A stretch of DNA of 64,000 nucleotides from Cheiracanthium punctorium (Eukaryota > Arthropoda > Arachnida > Araneae > Cheiracanthiidae), in NCBI GenBank assembly GCA_038373885.1, contig JAWZYV010013022.1, forward strand, positions 1 through 64,000. Direction: 5' to 3'. Positions 24,170 to 35,400 of the stretch are shown here, in pieces. Each line of letters begins with the position of its first letter. The first letter of the stretch is position 1. The position numbers and the translations under genes are program-made. Below the pieces are notes generated by a model. The model saw nothing but the letters and a program-made list of their open reading frames with translations, was not told where the DNA came from and did not search any database.

Positions 24170-24355
24170 CAATTATATTAATAATCTCTTCCGACAACGG
24201 AGGAAAATCACTTTTTTTTTAATTTCCTTTACAGAATTTTAGAAAACAATTTTAGTTCGTTCAATGATTTCTAAGCCGTTGTTGAAAATTAAAATCCCGT
24301 CTGACGAAATGATGATTGCGAATTTTCGAAAGCAAGAAAAATGTACTGTTTCAAA
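24170..24355 (+). repeat. Old local repeat, copy 1
   Basis: Diverged copy of 25490-25990 and 27360-27830. Shared phrases: TATTAATAATCTCTTCCGAC ~ ATTATTAATGAGCTGTTATG, GGAAAATCACTT, AAATTAAAATCCC ~ AGTAAAATGCC, and AATGATGATTGCGAATTTTC with GAAAAATGT. Orientation is direct. Low identity, so boundaries are soft. Confidence 0.4.
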
Positions 24356-24633
24356 AAATATTTACGAAATTGGTTGAGCTCATAAAAGGAATAACTCGAC
24401 AGTTTGGAAAAATAAACATCTCCCCAAGACAACTTCCCCCGTCTAGTTTTAGATAATGTGCGAAAGTGTCAACCTCGATGTAAAAAATCTCCCTGCTGAG
24501 AAAAATTTCAGTATGCAGAACGACATCTTTGATGATATAGTTTATAGATAAAACTTAACAAATTAGTGTAAATAATTTATCACCCCAATTGCTATCAACC
24601 CTATTAAGCAATACACATACATACACATATATA

Positions 24634-25079
24634 TAGGGTGGTGCTAAACTATGTGTCAAAAATGTAAAGGCAGGTAGAAGGGAAAAAAGATGGTTCAGAA
24701 TTATATAGTGGGGTGGGAATGGGGGAACACTTAGGGGGTTAGAAATTTTGTCTTCATGTGCCTGTTAATAATCACCTTGGAAAAACTGTTGGTTTCAATT
24801 CTTAATCAAGTTTCATTAACAATGTTCTGTTCACTGAGACTTTCATCAGTGAAACGAAATGGAATTTGTAAACTATCAGTTTTAATTAAGTTCTTTCTGT
24901 ATAAAAAGCTTTCGTTTTTGACAAAAGATGATCGGAAAGTTCAACACCTTTTCTAATGTGATTATTAACAGGTTGATGAAGATGACATTTTCGACCCCAC
25001 ATTGCCATGTGAATCTGAGCCGTGTTGGTTCTTTCTACCGCACTTTACTTTTTTTTACATATAGCTTAGGATCACATTG
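24634..25079. mobile_element. Foldback MITE, copy 1 (~446 bp)
   Basis: Homologous along its length to 53198-53626. The ends are long inverted repeats: left AGGGTGGTGCTAAACTATGT with ATGTAAAGG, right reversed CAATGTGATCCTAAGCTATA with AAGTAAAG. The inner flank contains CACATTGCCATGTGAATCTG and TTAATAATCACCTTGGAAAA. It lies in a TA-rich target. A 66-codon ORF at 24756-24956 is not conserved as a frame in copy 2, so no protein is proposed. Confidence 0.75.
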
Positions 25080-25489
25080 TCTATATTAATTTCAAAAGCT
25101 GTCCTTAATATTATAATAATGCTCCATGTAACAGCTTCGGTGAACGTATGTTTTAAATATTTTGTAATTTTTACAGTAATGCAAAAAGTATGCTTAAAAA
25201 TGTAATGAAGTACACACGCAATGTTACTTACAAAATGTATTTATTTTAATCGTTTTTTATAGTAAATACATAATAATTATTATACGTGCTTTAAGTGCTA
25301 CCTTAAAAAAACTTAACTCATAAAATATTATTTTTTCATCATTAAGCTTCCAGTGAATAACCTGTAAACAGCAAAATAAAATTCCTAGACTCATCAGGTG
25401 CTCTGAACATTCCAGCATCTCATTACAGAAATTGTACCGAAAAAGCCTTCTCAAGTATTTTCACACTTAAAACGTATCTTGGGAACTAA

Positions 25490-25990
25490 AATAATTAGAG
25501 CACAAAGGGGAGAGAGAAGCAGATTTCACAAGCAAAGGCGCGAATTCACTCAGAGGTTTACACCTTTTGGCTCTATAAAACTGTTTTACTAAAACCGGAA
25601 GAAAATTTTCCGATTTCGTTCAAGCAATATTGCAGCCAACTTGCGCAATTTCCCAAGATTATTAATGAGCTGTTATGGCAGGCAAGGAAAATCACTTAAA
25701 ATTTCTTCTTTTTTTTCAGCTAATTCGATGTATAATTTTCGGTAAAATTATACTTGGATAAATAATAATTCTCGATAAATTCTTCGTTGAGTGAGAAGTT
25801 CCTAAACTATTTTTGAAAGTAAAATGCCAAGCTTACTCATTAATGATTGCAGAATTTTGATGGCATGAAAAATGTTTCGCATGCGAGAACTTAATTTTTG
25901 AGGATGATTGATTCCATAAAATGAATGGCGGGAAAGTTTCCAAATAGATCAGTTAGTAGGTGGTTTTAAATCATATTTTAAGTGATAAAG
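25490..25990 (+). repeat. Old local repeat, copy 2
   Basis: Direct diverged match to 27360-27830: TATCTTGGGAACTAAAATAA, ATTCACTCAGAGGTTTACAC, ATTAATGAGCTGTTATGGCA, GGCAAGGAAAATCACTTAAA, ATTGATTCCATAAAATG. The offset to copy 3 is about 1.9 kb. Non-coding. Confidence 0.5.
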
Positions 25991-25999
25991 TAAATGAAA

Positions 26000-27355
26000 T
26001 AACCGTTAGTTATAAACATTTGTCGAGCATAATCAGAAATCCATTTTAAATTGCGTAATTGATGTTTTTTTTTCAATAAAAAAGGGTGATTTTTTAATTT
26101 TCAAAACCATAACACTGTAGCTAATAACATAATTCTCCTAATTTTTAATTATCTATTACAACACTCATACACCAAGTTGGTCTTATCTTATTTGACTAAC
26201 GGTTAAGGTTTGAAAAAAATATTCTTTTGTAATTTATTTTTAAAGTGCTATTTCAAATAGTAATGGAAATTATGAGCGCAATTTTATTTAATGCATAAAA
26301 TATCAATCAATGCTAGAGAGAATAGGACACTAAATAAAGGAAATTTGATGAAGTATGCATGTCAAGGATTGTGGAATCTCTAGCCGCTGTCGATCTAACG
26401 GTTTGGAGCTTTGAGGAGGAAAGTTGCAGATGTAACATGAATAGAATAGGCGTCATAACCCCTTATAATAGCCCGCAGCTCAAGGCACCCTCTACTCTTA
26501 GGCAGAAGGCCCCTTTGAGTAGCTTTGTTGTATCCAAAACAAACATAAAGTATGAAAAATGTATTGTCTTTAAGGTCTCTCTTTTTCTTTTCTTTTCTTT
26601 TAAATTTATTGAGCTTAAATAATTTATTACTCTGCAATATTTTGTAAAAGGTTGCTTAACAGTTTTTTTTTTTTAAATATTTTTAACATGTTTCAGACTC
26701 ATGGGAGATCAAAGATAAATAATATCCAGTAAGAAGAAATGTCAGATCATATATTTTTAAATAAATTTTATATTATAAAGAGAAGCACTAAATTCTTTAG
26801 TTTCCAGCTAGTATATAAAATTAAATAGCCATAAATATGTATGATAATATTAGTTATGATATACTGTAAAAATAAATTATTTTACAATATAAAATACAAC
26901 ATAATCACAAAATAGATTTTATTCGGCAGTTTTTTTTTTTATTTTTATAATTTCTAAATAATTTTCTCTATCAAACATTAAATGTGATAAAAATGAGTCT
27001 ACTTCAGTTTAAATTTTGTAAAGAACAATTAGAATCACGATGGATAATATTTAAAATTATATTTCAACTTTTTTATAGTTAGAATTATTTTCTTAGTTTA
27101 TTAAACTTGTACGCCTTGTTATCAAATATCTTCAGGTTTAGAAAAAAGTATTTTAAATTTTCTCAGATTAAAAAATACTTCGCCTTAAAATTCTTTTATG
27201 AAATATGCATATCAATAACTACAAATTAATCAGTTATTTTAGAAAAGCTAAACATTCCCCTGCCTATGCAGACTAAGTGATGCGCAAACTTAATTTAGAA
27301 ACTAATGTAACTAAAATTAACAAACAAAAAAAAACTTGTCAATTACTCTCACATA
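26000..27355. other. AT-rich interval
   Basis: Non-coding. The two ORFs at 26359-26637 are on opposite strands over the same bases and show no known domain; 26380-26540 is somewhat richer in G+C. Otherwise nothing recognised. Confidence 0.35.
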
Positions 27356-27359
27356 CGAA

Positions 27360-27830
27360 ATGTTATCTTGGCAACTGAAATAATTAGAAAGTACGAAATT
27401 TTACACACGAAAAGCACCAAATTCATCTAAAGAATTACGCTTTTAATTCCATAAAAGTGTTTCAATAAAAGTTGAACAAAAATTCTAGAATCTTGTTAAA
27501 GCATTAGTACAGAAAAATTATGAATTTTCCCATTATTAATGGCCTGTTGTGACAGGCAATTAAAATCACTTAAAATGTGTTCTTTTCTCCAGAGGATTTT
27601 TCAGAAAAATTCTTTTCGTTTCGTGATTTTTAAACTATACTTGAAAATTGAACGCTTGGTTTACAAATGCATAATTGCAAAGCTTTAAATGCATGAAAGA
27701 TTTATTGCCTTCAAGATATTTTTTGGAGGATGATTGAACCCATAAAATTTATTATAGAAATATTTTAACATATTAGTTAATGGATGTTAATTATATTTTA
27801 AATAATTAAAATACGAGCTAACTAATGCAT
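27360..27830 (+). repeat. Old local repeat, copy 3
   Basis: Direct diverged match to 25490-25990: TATCTTGGCAACTGAAATAA, ATTCATCTAAAGAATTACGC, ATTAATGGCCTGTTGTGACA, GGCAATTAAAATCACTTAAA, ATTGAACCCATAAAATT. No TIRs or coding content seen; could be an old segmental duplication or an old transposon. Confidence 0.5.
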
Positions 27831-27834
27831 AAAA

Positions 27835-28712
27835 TTTTCGAAATTTAAATCCCTTATTTTGTGGACTTTGTACAAAATACATAATGACGATGTTATCATT
27901 AAAAAAGCATTTTTTGTGCTTTTGTTTCGTTGAATCTTGGTTAATGAGCCTAAATGTAACTATTGGAAAATTTAATCTTACTTCGAGCTAATCGAGCTTA
28001 CAATCGAGCTAAAAAGATTTTTCTTTGCACTTAATTTATGAAAAAGATGTGTGGCTAAATTTTAATTAAAATTTTGTGTTACTGTTAAAAATTAATGTAT
28101 TAAGGGCATTAACTAATTACAATATTAGAAAGTAGAGTTGATGTCCGGAGTATATAGAGTTGCTGTTGAAGAAAAAATGTAAAGGACAAGACTTGGGGTC
28201 TAGTAATGGCAGGTGAGACAAGTCTTTGCAAAAGCTTTGCACTACTTCCTTATCTTTAGTTGGTTTAGAAATTTTTATAAATGACGATTTATGAAAATTT
28301 AGAACGAATAGCAAATTTTTCCACAACTCAAGAAAAGGGTAATGGTTCTTCCTACGATTTTCTCAAACCCAAATCAATTTTTATTCAAAATTTTTGACTG
28401 TATTAGCACTAGTATCCTTAGTCTTCAGCTTGCACTCTGTAACAGATTTCGTTTTAGCTTCAACATGATTCTTATTGCTGAAATTGTAGGCATTGACGAT
28501 CAATGAACTCCGAGAAAACTTGTGTTTTGTCATTTTCATTAGAAAAATGAATTACAAAACCATTAGAGTGCGCATGCGCAAATAAATCTCAACGTGTCCT
28601 GCAATCAGCTGCCAAGTTTTAGCTGAATCCAACAGTTAAAAATTATCCATGTTCTTTTTTTTTTTTCATGTTGCTAAAATATTGAAACCCCGTAGATTGC
28701 GGTAATCACGAA
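27835..28712. other. AT-rich interval with one NRF-1-like site
   Basis: Non-coding. The palindrome TGCGCATGCGCA at 28569-28580 is an exact match to the animal NRF-1 consensus YGCGCAYGCGCR, but no transcript start is evident next to it. Confidence 0.4.
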
Positions 28713-28715
28713 TTA

Positions 28716-30797
28716 TCTTATAAATAAAAATGAAATTCTGTTTGTTTGTTTGTTTATTTGTTTGTTTGTTTGTTTGTTTGTGGATTTGAGTTGTATACAA
28801 ATCCACAAAAATGGACATATCAGCCTGAAATTTTGCACAGATATGTAAAATAATATAGAATAAATCATAGTCCACTTTAAAACTTTGAAAGTCCACCCGT
28901 TCCCGGAATTTAAGAGGTTTTTTATGTTCTCCATGCAAAAACCTTTCCGTAATTGTAACCCCTGTAGTGAAAAAAGTGTGAAATAAGGATCGTGGTTGCC
29001 ATGTGTGGCGATTTTGCCGAATAAGATGTTTTAAATTCTCAAAGTAAAAATAAAAGAATAATAATGATTTTTTTTTGTTAGTTTATATTCGTAAGGTTAG
29101 TTTTTTAAAATTATAATATCGTGTGCATGGGAAATCGGAGCAGGAATGAAATGTTTTATACGCAAAACAATAAGAATTGAAGATTTCCGAGGCTAATATG
29201 TTAAAATTTTTTAGTTTGGCGAAAAAATAAAATGGCTCAAATGCCGAGAAAGTGAGTTCTAGCGCTTTGCACTGTTTCCGACTTGGCGCAATTTACTAAG
29301 AGCTTAAGGAAACGGATTTTTGAAAACAAGTGCAAAGGTTTTATTAGAATACAGCGTTAAATTTTAATGATCCGTGAAGAAATAATGCAGTTATTAAGGG
29401 ATTTCAAGCGATCTTCAGCAATCTCGCCAATTGAGTGCATTGATTTTAGTTGGGAGAATTTCGCCAAATTTCAGATAATTGAAATCTTCGCATATAGTAC
29501 ATCGGAGTAACGATGAATAAAACATGTTATAGTCGATAATTTAAAAAATGACGCTGTATTAAGGGATTCCACTTTCCAAAAAAATGCCTGGCGGTCGAAC
29601 CATTTCCCATTTTGATTGCTGCTAAGTCAATGCTTCGAATGATTTCCTGAAAAAACTCTTGCAAAATGGCGTATGTTGGCACTTTGGCGAGGCTTAGATT
29701 TGAAACTGGATTTTATTTCAGACTGGGATATATAATGAGACTGGTTATATAAAAATGAATGTTGGTATGTGTGTATGAGGTTGAAAAACTCTAGCACCGT
29801 TGCACCATGAAATTTGGTTCACCTAAGTCTTTTATCATGGGGAAGCTTTTTATGCTATCCGTTTTCCTCTAACTTGCCACCAGGTGGCGCAGCAGAACGT
29901 CAAATTCTATTCCGTTTAGCCGTTTACTATGCGAATATCGTCCACCGATTTCGAAGAAATTTGGTACACGCGGATATTAGAACACGGAGAATATTTTTCA
30001 GTATCCATTTTGCTGTAACTTGCCGCTAAATGGCGCTGCAACGCATCAACTTCTATACCGTTCCACCGACCGGCATAAAATTTCTTATACTTACACATTT
30101 CAGCACGAAGACTATATTCTAACTGTGTTCCTTTTGATGTTACTCACCACTAGATGGCACTGCAATGCATTATTATTATTTTAACTCGCCACTAGATGAC
30201 GCTGCAGCAGGCCAAATTCTTGACCATTCAAACGGTCGCTATGAAAATCAGTGTACATAGCTATTTGATAAATGAGAATATTTTGGCGTTATCCATTTTG
30301 CTATAACTCGCCACTTGACGGCACTGTAGCAAATCATTACTTTAATTAACCAATAAATCGCGCTGCAGTGCATCACTTCTTGACTGTGCAACTGATCGCT
30401 ATGAAAATAGGTATACATAGATATTTGAACAAGGGGAAGAGTTTGGCGCTATCCATTTTCCTATATAATTTGCCACTAGATGTCGCGTCAACACATGAAC
30501 TTCAGGGCTGTCCAGCCGATCGTCATGAAAATTCGTATACATTGATATCTGAATGCGAAGAATATTTCCGCCGTATCCGTTTTGCTAAAACTCGCCACTA
30601 GATTGCGCTACGCCGCATGACCTTATACACCGTACAAACGATTGCCTTGAAATTCGGTATGCATGGTTATTGAACACAATATAAAGCGATATCCATTTTG
30701 CTATATCTCTTTATTACAATAAATAGTAAACACCACAAATCGTAATATCGTAATGAAGTCCATTCATTCCCGTGCGAAGAACGGGTACTTCAGCTAG
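28716..30797 (+). mobile_element. Non-autonomous Helitron, copy 2 (plus strand)
   Basis: Begins TCTTATAAATAAAAATGAAA after an A and ends CTAG before a T. The hairpin CCCGTgcgaagaACGGG (30769-30785) is followed by 8 nt and then the terminal CTAG. It carries a (TTTG)n run just inside the 5' end. It is 2082 bp against 1864 bp for copy 1; the main difference is about 290 bp of internal repeats present here (about 29850-30150). It encodes no Rep/helicase. The 5' few hundred bp are almost identical to copy 1, so both copies are fairly young. Being inverted to copy 1 and 19 kb away, the pair forms a large inverted repeat. Confidence 0.88.
29870..30610 (+). repeat. Internal ~122-bp repeat array of Helitron copy 2
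   Basis: Diverged units each carry a CGCCACTAGATGGCGCTGCA-like boundary. These lie near 29876, 30020, 30145, 30187, 30310, 30350, 30472 and 30594, so full units of about 122-125 bp alternate with a 40-bp partial unit. Each unit also holds TATCCATTTTGCTATAACT and a GCTATGAAAAT-GGTATACAT core. Several overlapping ORFs here are by-products. Confidence 0.75.
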
Positions 30798-30799
30798 TA

Positions 30800-31270
30800 C
30801 CTTATAAGAAAGACCTTCCACTGACTTGGCTCTTATACATTAATCTACTTGGCGAGATTTGCAATACAGTTAACCTCATAACGCTTTCTTCTTTCTATGA
30901 CCCACTTTATTCCTGGATTGGCGATTAATTCCTAGGTGCAGTAGATTAAGTATTCCCGCGGAAATTGCCTTATCCAGCGCGAAATATAATGCGGAATTAG
31001 TCTCTCCCGGATCTAATAAAGTTTCTAGCACCTGTCAGAGCCACTCGGTAGCATCCAATAATGAACTAATCTCGATTAAATCTGCGCTTGGGCTTCAGGA
31101 CGCATAATATTTACCAGTTACTCATGGGCATTCTTTATAATATGCAGCTCCCTGGTAAGAGATTGGAGAAGTGGACTTGTGGAAAAGAAAGCTACTGAAC
31201 TGATTGTCTTTATACTATTCAGAGTAGTTTCTTTTTATACCAACTGCGTCGCCAGTTTCATCGAAAAATA
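30800..31270. promoter_or_regulatory. GC-richer unique island, possible regulatory
   Basis: Between the Helitron end and the mariner relic lies unique, compositionally balanced sequence (about 30830-31170) with GATTAATTCC, CTAATCTCGATTAAATC and CCGCGGAAATTGCC. Bicoid/Otx-like TAATC cores are frequent. There is no ORF. Regulatory function is only an inference from composition. Confidence 0.2.
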
Positions 31271-31289
31271 TCATCGTGTGCTATAAACA

Positions 31290-31329
31290 TTCCTTTACTA
31301 CATACATTTCTTTGTATGTAGTAAAGGAA
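31290..31329. repeat. Perfect hairpin, 17-bp arms, 6-nt loop
   Basis: Arm TTCCTTTACTACATACA (31290-31306), loop of 6, and its exact complement (31313-31329). It may be a small transposon end or a fold-back error. Confidence 0.85.
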
Positions 31330-31500
31330 GAATTGCGTTCCCCAAAAAAAATTGGTAGTAAGATTTTGGCAGAAAAATCAATTTTAGCCATTCCTAAATT
31401 TTGTTTTGACAAGTTTCTTTGGTACGCCTCACCATACCCATGTACTTATGTACGTATTTTTTTATATATTTCGATCAGGTCGATCTTTTTGCACCTCCTC

Positions 31501-31534
31501 AATTGTCCAGTCGATTGCAATCGACTGGACAATT
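31501..31534. repeat. Perfect 34-bp palindrome
   Basis: Two 17-bp arms (AATTGTCCAGTCGATTG and its complement) meet without a spacer. It sits next to a GGTTGCCCCAAAAAGTC sequence resembling a mariner terminal repeat (from 31544). Confidence 0.9.
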
Positions 31535-31829
31535 TATTTACAAGGTTGCCCCAAAAAGTCTTTCAGTACTTTAAAGTCTACATACATCTTCAATACCTTA
31601 AATGCTGATGGTCATCAATTGTTTTAGCCATGCCCCAAACCTCGCCAACGTTCGACAGGCTTGACGACCTTTGGCTAAATGTAACCAAATTTGTAACTAA
31701 AAACTAGGTTTTCAAAACTGAACCTAGATAGGTGATTTATCTTATATCTGAAGAGAAATCGCCAAAACCTTCAATTTACTGAAGTACCGTATCTCAATTT
31801 CAATTGAAATAAACTGGAAGCTAACTCCA

Positions 31830-32075
31830 ACGTTGAAGTACGCGGCACATTACGTTTTTGTGGGCAAAACGCTTCAATCAAAGGCATTGTCCTCTTGCAT
31901 TACAATGCAAGAACACACAAGGCACGCACAACACAGGATTTGGCTCGCACCTTTGGATGGGAGGTCTGGCAGCATCCACCGTAAAGTCCCCGAACTGTAA
32001 GCTAACCCCTTGGAGTAAGCTTCCAGTTTACGCGGCATTTCCTTCTAGTAGAACGCACCAACAATTGTCACTATT
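31830..32075 (+). pseudogene. Mariner transposase relic
   Basis: Reading with frameshifts, the plus strand shows KGIVLLHYNARTHKARTTQD followed by LARTFGWEVWQHPP, a stop and SP. This matches the mariner/SETMAR-type core HDNARPHTA...FGWEV.HPPYSPDLAP. The second catalytic Asp (in HDN) is Tyr here, and a stop replaces the Tyr before SPDLAP, so the gene is dead. Upstream, ETLK-like sequence fits; the N-terminal domain was not found. Confidence 0.75.
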
Positions 32076-32305
32076 CGATTGAAATTGCTAATGTTGGAAG
32101 CCGTGGAACTGAACAATCGTCTGATTAAGCTTCGGTCTTGTTTTGCAATGTTGCCATCCGTGGAGGAACAAGTGTAACTTACTTTATGAATGCCCGTTGT
32201 ATTTGTATGGTTTAACTCTTTGCAGGCGTATACAATTTTTACCATGCTGGTCGAAATAATTTTTTTTTTTCTGAATGAACAGTGATATTGTAGAAGTACA
32301 TGCCT

Positions 32306-32450
32306 GAGAGTAGAAATACTATTGGGAGGGTAAAGAAACTTTGGTTGCTGACAGTAGATACACTACCCGAACGGCAAAAAAATTTTTGGTCTCTGAGAGT
32401 AGACATACGACTAGAATGATATAAAGGTTTTGGCCGCCTAGAGTAGACAC
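32306..32450 (-). repeat. Degenerate 44-45-bp tandem repeat
   Basis: The phrase GAGAGTAGA (or GACAGTAGA, TAGAGTAGA) recurs at 32306, 32350, 32395 and 32439, each followed by a TACxAC/CxA and AAAxxTTTxG pattern. The period is 44-45 bp with about 3.5 diverged units. On the minus strand two frames give recurring VSTL.-QN/LLS.T- peptide motifs; coding use is unlikely. Confidence 0.7.
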
Positions 32451-32499
32451 ACGACCACAAAGTGTTATTAGACGTGCAATCAAATAATGTGGTGCCCAA

Positions 32500-35400
32500 A
32501 TCAGATTTTTATCAACTAAACCATATAATTTGGTAGCCCAAGAAGGTTCAAGGCCTACCTTGCTTGTATTCATATTAGAATTGTGCTCCGATTCAAACAT
32601 TTGAAAGATTTCTGAAATCAACTTATACATTTGATAAAAGTGTAAATTATAGCGTTAATTTTAGAGTGTTTTGTAAGTGGATTTTAGAAACCAAACCAAA
32701 TATGCATATCCCATTTGCTTGTTATGATATGATTTGGGCTGTGTATTTTGTTTCGGACACTATAATTTACTAAACGAGATTAGTAACTTAACATTTTAGG
32801 CAGTACAGTTAAAAAAATGACGCACTGATTACTTTAAAAACAAATATGTAACAATGATTTAGGGCAACATTCTACATAACAAAATCAACACCGACATCAA
32901 CGCTAAGCACTAAGAAATTGAAAATCTAGTAGAAATCACTATTTTATCTAGGTAGTCTGGATTAACAAACGGTAATCAATTAAGTTTCTTTTTACCATTA
33001 GTTTCTTGTATAGCACAATATACCTTTGCGATACTAACCATCTTTCTTACCCAGCAAACGCGCTACTGTCGGCAATGTAAAGGGACTTTGCAGTTCATGA
33101 AATGTGCCATGCACAGGGAGTAAAATACATTGCCAGCAACTAGGCTATGGGATCTTTGGAAAAACTGCGGGTTATGCACGTCGTATTTTTAGATACAATG
33201 TTTCTAGTCTAAAAGCATTATACATTCTTTTATTCTAAACTATTTTTAATGCCGAAATTATTTACGGGTTGAAATATGAAAAAGTAAAGATTAATCTATC
33301 TCCCCTCTTTCTTTCAGCTAAAGTATTTTCAAGATTAAAGTCATTCCTTTGATGAATGCTTTGTTTTATCGCCTCGGAAAGAAAACTTTTCCAAAAGTAG
33401 GTGAAGAGCAAGAAACTCCAGGAAATTAATGATACCTTAACCTCCTTTTTATCATCAGGAGCATCGCTTATGGAAGAAGTATGTGGTTAAGTAAAAAACA
33501 AGTATTGCGCCGAAAACTTTTCAGAAGCAGGCCAACAAAAAAACAATATGTGATTTAAAGGAAACGGAAAAAAAAACTTTGTTTTTTCAGTTCCTAGCTG
33601 CATCCAAATACTTTCATTTTAAATCATTTCTTTTGTTTACTAGTTAAAAAATAATGAAAAGTTTTTAATGGATAATGCCTATCAAGTCATTTTTGCATAT
33701 CAGTTTTCTTTTTATACTCAAAAAGAAAGATTTTCAAAACATCTTCTGTTATGCAAATCAAATATTTTATTAATATCTTATGTTTTGTTATTGTAAAAGT
33801 ATTTCTACTTCGGGTATCATTTTTGCTTTTAACTTTCAAAGTTTATATTTTTACTTTTTCTTTTTTCTTCCTCTAAACTGACAGAGTGTTACGTCGGGTA
33901 CATTTATCAATGCATATTACGGCATCTATTCATATATAAGCTACTGTTCGACACAGTGACCTTTATACTAAAAATACAGTTATTCTCCCGCTCTGAAATA
34001 ATTTTTGTATTTATAATAGCAGTATTTAATGTTTTTGTTCATTTTTAATGTTTCTCGGAAGGTATTTGCTGTCCTCTTTTAATCTTGTCTTGTTTCACTC
34101 TAATTGTTGCATCACCTCCTTATATTACATGGGCAGCAATTTCGGAGTTTCGGGCGTCCTTTTGACATTGGCGACAGAACGTGAGCTTCTCGTCAAGATT
34201 TATGACGGCTTAGAGACCTTCTTTTTTACCGAATTTAATTCAGTTCCGACCCATCTCGTCCCAAATTGGATAAATTTATTCTGGACTGCCACTACCTAAA
34301 AAAAAAAAATTAAAAAAATGTACATACATCGTGGGGAAAAAAAATCATCAAAAGCATCTTGTCATTTTTTAGAGCCGGTCGCAAGATTTTTTAATTTTAA
34401 ACCTGATCATAGCACAATGTCATTTTTCATTTACTGTTTTCTCCTATTTCATACTGATTTTCTACCTTATCCCCTTCTAAAAGTAACATAAGGATTCGAC
34501 GATAACTCGACATTCTTTACCATTATATCCCTGCTGCGTTATGTGGCAGAGTGGATTTTTTCAAGAAAAAAAAAAATCATACAAACCTTTACCCAGTTTT
34601 GAAAAAGTTTTGAACTACTAGATTTCGGTATGAAAAAATCGTTGTTTCGAAAAAAAAAGAAAAGAAAAAAAAAGAACACTTCTGTAGTTTATTGTCAAAA
34701 GTGCGTGAATTTTTAATGGGCATAATTTTCCTTTGATCATTTTTAGCGTTAAGGAAGAGATTAAAACTATTTTACATATTTTATAAATAGCTGACACAGG
34801 AATAAAACTTCTTTAAAATATTAATTTTTTATTAATAATTTAATTTTTCTACATTTTCTTACGATGAATATGTAAAATCGTATATTGGTTACAATAAATT
34901 CAAAAATTTTAACTTCTCTTAGAAAAAATATTTTTTTATAAATTTTTTATAAATTATATATTTTTTTATAAATTTTTTAAATAAATTTATATTTTTTTAT
35001 AATTTTTTTATAAATATCTATAATAATATCACTTGCGAACAATTTTTTCTGCTTATGAACAAAGAATTTAGTTTTAGAATTATGTTTAAACCCTGAAATA
35101 TGTGTAAGTAAATAACTAATTAATTATTTTATTTATCGCCATTTAAAACTTAAACCGGTTGGATGGGAATAGGTTGATAAAAGTTTTTCTTACATAGAAG
35201 ATTATTTTTTTTAATTTAATATACTTTTACTAACATATACTAAACATATACTAACATAGGACTTTTTTCAGTATTACATAATTCATTTAACTAGATGAGT
35301 AACTGAATTATTTAACAGAAAGAGAAATTGTATGCTAAAATGGAATAAAATAAAAAAATTATCCAATTGATACAGCGGCAACCAAATTTTTGTTGAGTCA

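Noticed and set aside
26359..26637. Two opposite ORFs of 80-87 codons
   Set aside because: They overlap on opposite strands, have low-complexity Phe/Lys ends and no motif.
31276..31608. 110-codon plus-strand ORF
   Set aside because: It crosses a perfect hairpin and a perfect palindrome; no recognisable protein and probably non-coding.
33065..33150. Small foldback with GGCAATGTA arms
   Set aside because: Only about 9 bp of exact pairing; can arise by chance in AT-rich DNA.
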